A stretch of DNA of 53,119 nt, taken from the NCBI RefSeq assembly GCF_900114485.1, contig NZ_FOTF01000021.1, positions 1 through 53,119 on the forward strand, in the 5' to 3' direction. The first letter of the stretch is position 1. The number at the start of each line of letters is the position of its first letter. Made by a program: the position numbers and the translations under genes. Origin of the DNA: Loktanella salsilacus. Lineage in GTDB: Bacteria; Pseudomonadota; Alphaproteobacteria; Rhodobacterales; Rhodobacteraceae. Below are positions 49,342 to 53,119 of the stretch, piece after piece. Under the pieces are notes generated by a model. The model was not told the origin of the DNA. It ran no database searches and saw only the letters and a list, made by a program, of their open reading frames with translations.

Positions 49342-50111
49342 ACAGGCGGCCCTTCGACCTCTGGCGGGGTCGCAGTACGCACGGGCACAGTAAACCCAGC
49401 CTCGCGCGCTAGCGCGTCAGAGGCACCTTCGACTGCGACCTCAAGCTGGTGCAAAAAGGGGCGTAGGCCGATGCCGGCCGGGATCGGGTCTAGGAACTGG
49501 AACACCGCCGTGCCCGGCTTGCGGTAAACGCCGCGCTTGGGCCAGAAGACGCCCACATTCGTCGCCACGGGCACAACCGGCTGCTTCAAATCGGCATAAA
49601 GCGCTGCGGTGCCTTTCTTATAGGGCATGACAGCGCCCGGCCCGACGCGGGTGCCTTGGGGATAGATGCACAGCTGGCCCGGCGCGCCATCACCGGATTT
49701 TACCCGCGCCAGCATATCCCGGATCGCTGCACCCTTTTTGCCGCGGTCCACGGGGATACAGCCAGCACGATAGGCGAAAAATCCCAAGATGGGTGCATAA
49801 AGCAAAAGCCGCTTCATGATGAAACGTGGGCGCGGCAGCAGTTGATAGATATACATTACATCCATGAACGACTGATGCTTGGCCGCAATCATGCAGCCAT
49901 AGGTCGGCGGCGTGCCGCGCACCTCGAACTTCAGGCCGATCATCCAGCCGGCCAGCCAGATCACAGCGCGAGAGTACCACAGGCAGGTATTCGCCGCACC
50001 GCGCGGATGGATTAGCGCATAGGGCAGAAACACGATGCCCATGACGGCCATCAGAATATACATCACGATGCTGAACAGCAGCGATCGCAGCCATTGAATT
50101 GCATAGCTCAT
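49338..50111 (-). CDS. plsC: 1-acyl-sn-glycerol-3-phosphate acyltransferase
   Basis: 257 residues. It adds the second acyl chain to lysophosphatidic acid in phospholipid synthesis. Signs: N-terminal membrane segments (SLLFSIVMYILMAVMGIVFLPYAL), catalytic H(x4)D motif in AAKHQSFMDVMYI, FIMKRLLLYAPILGFF, GCIPVDRGKKG and the YPQGTRVGPG motif (EGTR with Q for E). Overlaps ftsX by four bases (ATGA) and PPOX by four bases. Confidence 0.94.
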   Translation of the reverse strand: MSYAIQWLRSLLFSIVMYILMAVMGIVFLPYALIHPRGAANTCLWYSRAVIWLAGWMIGLKFEVRGTPPTYGCMIAAKHQSFMDVMYIYQLLPRPRFIMKRLLLYAPILGFFAYRAGCIPVDRGKKGAAIRDMLARVKSGDGAPGQLCIYPQGTRVGPGAVMPYKKGTAALYADLKQPVVPVATNVGVFWPKRGVYRKPGTAVFQFLDPIPAGIGLRPFLHQLEVAVEGASDALAREAGFTVPVRTATPPEVEGPPV

Positions 50112-51022
50112 GATTGCGTCCTCAAGGTACGCAGGGCAGCAGCCCTGGTGGCGAAAAAGGCGGTCACGCCCGCCAATGGCGGAATCATCAGCGGCGCAAG
50201 CCAGCCCAAACCTGTAAAGCCCAATCCGGTTAAGAAACCACCCGCATCGCCGCCGTCAGGCAAAATGGCCACCGCCATCACGCCCAGCAATGTCCCCAGC
50301 GCCGCCCCTGCCGCGGCCCGCAGGGTAAAGCGCCGCACAAAAGCGCGGGCAATATAGGTGTCGCGCGCGCCGACCAGCCGCAACACACGGATCACCTGCG
50401 CGTTGGCCGCCAGCGCCGATTGCGCGGCGAGTGTGATCATCGCAGCCGTCGCCCCGCCGATCAGCGCCAGCGCAACCCAGCCCAGCATCCGCAGCCGGTT
50501 CGCCGCCGTCACGAGCGGCTGCCGCCAGCGCGTGTGATCGTCCAGCACGGCGCCGGGCACTTCGGCTTGCAGGCGGGCACGCAAGCCCGTCGCGTCATAG
50601 CCGTCCGCCGTTTCGACGATTTCGATCAGTTGCGGGATCGGCAAGGCGTCAAGCGGCAAATCAGGCCCGAACCACGGCTCTAGCAAGGCGCGTTCTTCAT
50701 CATCGCTCAGCGCGCGGGCGCTGGCGACACCGGGCGTTTGTTCCAGTACCGTCAGCGCGGCCCGGACCTGTGCATCGGCTTGATCGGCGGGCGCAGAAAT
50801 GCGCAGCGTCGCGGTGCGTGCCAGTTCAGCTGACCAACGATCGGCCAGACGGCCTGTCGCCAGCGACAATGCAATCGCAAAGACGGCCAGAAACGCCATG
50901 GCAGCTGCTGTGAATAGCGTCAGCCGCGCGGTAAAGCCGGTGGGCGGCACAGCGCGGTCTGCTTGCGGATCACCGCCCAAAAGCGCCAAGGCACGGGCTG
51001 TCAGTTCTGATATACGGTCCAT
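50108..51022 (-). CDS. ftsX: Cell division ABC transporter permease FtsX
   Basis: 304 residues from ATG 51022 (GTG 51025 is also in frame; the ATG overlaps the ftsE stop as TGATG). Four membrane segments are visible: one near residue 35-60 and three in the C-terminal half. The large periplasmic loop lies between. FtsEX links cell division to peptidoglycan hydrolase activation. The C-terminal RVLRLVGARDTYIARAFVRRFTLRAAAGA is typical FtsX. Two lytic transglycosylase genes elsewhere in the window are separate. Confidence 0.93.
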   Translation of the reverse strand: MDRISELTARALALLGGDPQADRAVPPTGFTARLTLFTAAAMAFLAVFAIALSLATGRLADRWSAELARTATLRISAPADQADAQVRAALTVLEQTPGVASARALSDDEERALLEPWFGPDLPLDALPIPQLIEIVETADGYDATGLRARLQAEVPGAVLDDHTRWRQPLVTAANRLRMLGWVALALIGGATAAMITLAAQSALAANAQVIRVLRLVGARDTYIARAFVRRFTLRAAAGAALGTLLGVMAVAILPDGGDAGGFLTGLGFTGLGWLAPLMIPPLAGVTAFFATRAAALRTLRTQS

Positions 51023-51693
51023 CACAGCGCCACCCCCGCCTGCAATCGCCCGCCCTTTAGCCGCAGCACATTGGCACTGACCTGCGCCTTAGCGGCGCGG
51101 ATCAGGTTCAAATCATGGCTGGCGATCAACACGGTTTTGCCCATGCGGTTCAGCTCGACCAGCAGCGTCAGCAGGCGCTGCGACATTTCCCAATCGACAT
51201 TGCCCGTCGGCTCGTCCGCGATGATCACATCCGGCGACGTAATCACAGCCCGCGCCAACGCGGCGCGTTGCCGTTCGCCGCCTGACAGCTCTGGCGGCAA
51301 TTGCCCCGCCTGGGCGGACAGGCCGACCCACGCCAGCAGCTCGTCCAAATTGCCCTCAGCCTCGTTCGCGCGGCCAGCGACTTGCAAAGGCAGCGCGATA
51401 TTTTCGGCGACCGGCAAATGGTCAAGGAACTGACAATCCTGATGCACGACGCCAATGCGGCGCCGCGCCAGCGCGATTTCGTCCCGGTTCATCTGCGCAG
51501 CATTTTGCCCAAACAGGCTGACCACCCCGCTTGTCGCCCGCAGATCGCCGTAGCATAATTTCAGCAACGTCGTCTTGCCCGCGCCTGACGGGCCGGTCAG
51601 GAATTGAAACGATCCCGGCGCAAGCGCAAGCGAAAGGCCCGAGAACAGCTCTGCCCCGCCATAGTTGTAGGCCACGTCCGATAGCTCGATCAA
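51022..51693 (-). CDS. ftsE: Cell division ATP-binding protein FtsE
   Basis: 223 residues. ABC ATPase partner of FtsX with Walker A TGPSGAGKTTLLKL, Q loop VVHQDCQFL, signature LSGGERQRAALARA and Walker B VIIADEPTGNVD. The start is TTG 51693, since no ATG or GTG gives the family N-terminus (MIELSDVAYNYGG); AGGTGAGGAT lies about 10 bases upstream. A TTG start may limit FtsE amount. It is divergent from the zinc-ribbon gene. Confidence 0.95.
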   Translation of the reverse strand: MIELSDVAYNYGGAELFSGLSLALAPGSFQFLTGPSGAGKTTLLKLCYGDLRATSGVVSLFGQNAAQMNRDEIALARRRIGVVHQDCQFLDHLPVAENIALPLQVAGRANEAEGNLDELLAWVGLSAQAGQLPPELSGGERQRAALARAVITSPDVIIADEPTGNVDWEMSQRLLTLLVELNRMGKTVLIASHDLNLIRAAKAQVSANVLRLKGGRLQAGVAL

Positions 51694-51864
51694 AGTGGTA
51701 TCCTCACCTGTGTCAGCAATGTTTTGCCCAAATCTGCAACAGGTTACAATGCAATCACGCCGGATCGTGCTGCAAAACCTTGGCCTTAGTCGCGGGCATT
51801 GCTAGGAATGACGAAACAATGGGTGCCGATTGGTGCCTTGTGCTGTGCAAAAGGACCTGTGGCG

Positions 51865-52755
51865 ATGCGGCTGATCTGCCCGAACTGCGGCGCTCAATAC
51901 GAAGTCGGCCTGGATGTCATCCCCGATGACGGACGTGATGTGCAGTGTTCAAACTGCGGCCAGACATGGTTTGAAGACCCCAAAGACCCCTCTGCTGCGG
52001 CAGAAGACGATATGCGTGCGCCTGCAAAACCGGCATCTGTGTCGGTCGCCGCCACATCGCTGGCTGCTGTTGTTGCACAGCCCCAAACCACGCAAAGCGC
52101 GCCAGAGCAAAAGCCCGCGCCGAAGGTTGATGTTAAGCCAGAGCCGAAACAGGCTGCCCCTGTGGCCAGCACACCGCCGCAACCTGTGCGCAGCCAGCTG
52201 GACCCATCGATTGCCGATATCCTGCGCGAAGAGGCCGCACGCGAAGAAGCTGCGCGCAAATCCGAATCCGCTGGTGGTCTGGAACAGCAGGCTGATTTGG
52301 GACTGACCGAACCGGTCCGCCCCCGCCCCGTCCAGCCGGTCCCGCCGATGCCTTATGACCAAAGTCATGTGCACAAAGACAACGCGCAAAGCGCGCCCCC
52401 AGCCATGCCGCCAAAGCTGCCATCTGACACGCCGGGCAGCCGCAAAGAATTATTCCCCGATATCGAGGAAATCAATTCGACCCTGCGGTCCAGCGCGGAC
52501 CGGGGCGGCTTGCCCCTGCTGCCGTCAGAAGAGGACGAAATCGCACGCCGCAGCAGCTGGCGCGGCTTTTTCGTGATGATCACACTGATCGTCATTCTGG
52601 CACTGATCTATGCCTATGCTGACACGATTTCAGCGCAGATCCCGGCCCTGTCGGCGGTCCTGTCAAGCTATGTTGATGCCGTGAATGGCGCGCGCCTTTG
52701 GCTGGATAACCAGATCGCAGCGATGCTGGGCGACGCGGTACCGCCCACCACCTAA
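51865..52755 (+). CDS. Zinc-ribbon single-span membrane protein next to ftsE
   Basis: 296 residues from ATG 51865, after AAAGGACC. The N-terminus is an MJ0042-type zinc ribbon: CPNC at residues 5-8 and CSNC around 31-34. A long Pro/Ala/Lys-rich disordered region follows (about 45-220), then one membrane segment FFVMITLIVILALIYAYA (about 235-255) and a short C-terminal part. This organisation is common in Rhodobacterales beside ftsEX, and its function is unknown. It may be regulatory or a division/envelope scaffold. The IS insertion point lies 40 bases after the stop. Confidence 0.8.
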   Translation: MRLICPNCGAQYEVGLDVIPDDGRDVQCSNCGQTWFEDPKDPSAAAEDDMRAPAKPASVSVAATSLAAVVAQPQTTQSAPEQKPAPKVDVKPEPKQAAPVASTPPQPVRSQLDPSIADILREEAAREEAARKSESAGGLEQQADLGLTEPVRPRPVQPVPPMPYDQSHVHKDNAQSAPPAMPPKLPSDTPGSRKELFPDIEEINSTLRSSADRGGLPLLPSEEDEIARRSSWRGFFVMITLIVILALIYAYADTISAQIPALSAVLSSYVDAVNGARLWLDNQIAAMLGDAVPPTT

Positions 52756-52794
52756 GCCGTGCCGCCGCGCAGGCGGTACGGGCCTCATCTCTTA

Positions 52795-52812
52795 GAGCCC
52801 GATTTAAAACTA
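52795..52812 (+). repeat. IS left terminal inverted repeat
   Basis: GAGCCCGATTTAAAACTA, the imperfect inverse of the repeat at 311-328. Confidence 0.75.
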
Positions 52813-52871
52813 TTTGAGTGAGTTCAGTGGTTTGTGATTCTGTTCGGTTGTGAAGCTGAATGGAGATCACA

Positions 52872-53119
52872 ATGGCTTGGACTGAACTCACCCGCCGTCA
52901 ACATGATCGAAAAGGCGATAAATACGCAAGCGATATGAAGGATGCGGAATGGGCGTTGATAGCGCCTTCGATGTCGCCGCCGAAGACAACTGGTCGGCCC
53001 CGTACGACATGTTTGCGCGACGTGGTCGACGCACTCCTCTACATTGCAACGACCGGATGCCAATGGCGTATGTTGCCCAACGACTTCCCGCCGGTTTCAA
53101 CGGTTCGGGGCTATTTCTA
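52872..53119 (+). CDS. IS5-family transposase, N-terminal fragment
   Basis: 82 residues from ATG 52872, open to the window end. It has the DUF4096-type N-terminal domain of IS5-like transposases: KDAEWALIAPSMSPPKTTGRPRT, LRDVVDALLYIATTGCQWRMLPNDFPPVSTVRGYF. The first catalytic Asp should lie just beyond the window. GGAGAT lies about 5 bases upstream. Confidence 0.88.
   Translation, partial: MAWTELTRRQHDRKGDKYASDMKDAEWALIAPSMSPPKTTGRPRTTCLRDVVDALLYIATTGCQWRMLPNDFPPVSTVRGYF

Larger units (their letters stand above)
52795..53119 (+). mobile_element. IS5-family insertion sequence, 5' part (cut by window edge)
   Basis: Begins with the terminal repeat GAGCCCGATTTAAAACTA at 52795-52812, preceded by TTA. 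It contains the transposase start. It has the same orientation as the IS fragment at the left edge and matches its repeat at 15 of 18 positions. Confidence 0.85.

Noticed and set aside
1-53119. A compound transposon carrying the cobalamin locus
   Set aside because: The block contains housekeeping genes (smc, dapA, accA, ftsE) with normal composition; two IS copies at the edges do not make it a mobile unit.

Overview
This 53.1-kb window looks like chromosome of a marine-type alphaproteobacterium of the Rhodobacteraceae (Roseobacter group or a close relative). The evidence is high GC, a stand-alone trpA, three tandem peptide deformylase genes, an aerobic-type cobalamin locus with CobN and CobW, the sulfurtransferase / aromatic aminotransferase / malyl-CoA lyase / accA run, ftsEX next to a zinc-ribbon membrane protein, and a CtrA-type TTAA-N7-TTAA site. 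No rRNA, tRNA or CRISPR array was seen. Both ends are cut inside IS5-type insertion sequences on the same strand. Their terminal inverted repeats match at 15 of 18 positions, so the window probably ends at two copies of one IS.

Layout. 1-328: 3' end of an IS. 337-2987: small YqaE-like membrane protein, trpA, and three overlapping deformylase genes of which one lacks the catalytic Glu. 3101-4621: PatB-type C-S lyase and a conserved-looking unknown gene. 4718-11541 (minus strand): cobM, a cbiG-cobJ fusion, cobI, cobL, cobH, a long CbiX-like chelatase with Cys pairs and a His-rich tail, and a small secreted protein. 11748-15000: MHYT histidine kinase behind a CtrA box, glutathionyl-hydroquinone reductase, and a degenerate receiver. 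15149-17369: DUF1636 protein, cobC and cobD (cbiB). 17419-22119: MltB-type transglycosylase and smc. 22336-31626: methyltransferase, then a clear cobalamin riboswitch ahead of cbiM-like, cobW and a GNAT gene, then cobN, cobO, a cupin and bluB, which carries an in-frame TAG. 31703-40492: ThDP enzyme, MaoC-type hydratase, divergent FAD oxidase and mnmD (together the two halves of MnmC), EamA transporter, HWE histidine kinase, and Slt transglycosylase. 40651-48660: dapA, PH-like membrane protein, YcaQ-family protein, ion channel, smpB, sulfurtransferase, aromatic aminotransferase, malyl-CoA lyase and accA. 48739-52755: PPOX flavoprotein, plsC, ftsX, ftsE and a zinc-ribbon protein. 52795-53119: 5' end of the second IS.

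How it works together. About a third of the window serves corrin synthesis: ring methylations (CobI, J, M, L), ring rearrangement (CobH), cobalt handling (CbiM-like, CobW, CobN, CbiX-like), adenosylation (CobO), aminopropanol arm (CobC, CobD) and lower-ligand synthesis (BluB, apparently broken). A B12 riboswitch sits only before the cobalt uptake/CobW unit. The malyl-CoA lyase suggests the ethylmalonyl-CoA pathway, which itself needs B12-dependent mutases.

The most notable signals are: the bluB nonsense codon; co-occurrence of CbiX and CbiG domains with late-insertion CobN; the deformylase triplet with graded motif decay; a split, divergent MnmC pair; several recurring non-coding elements at gene ends (a 3' repeat ending in a GC hairpin, and a symmetrical TTTTTCG/CGAAAAA palindrome); and a perfect 16-bp palindrome before malyl-CoA lyase.
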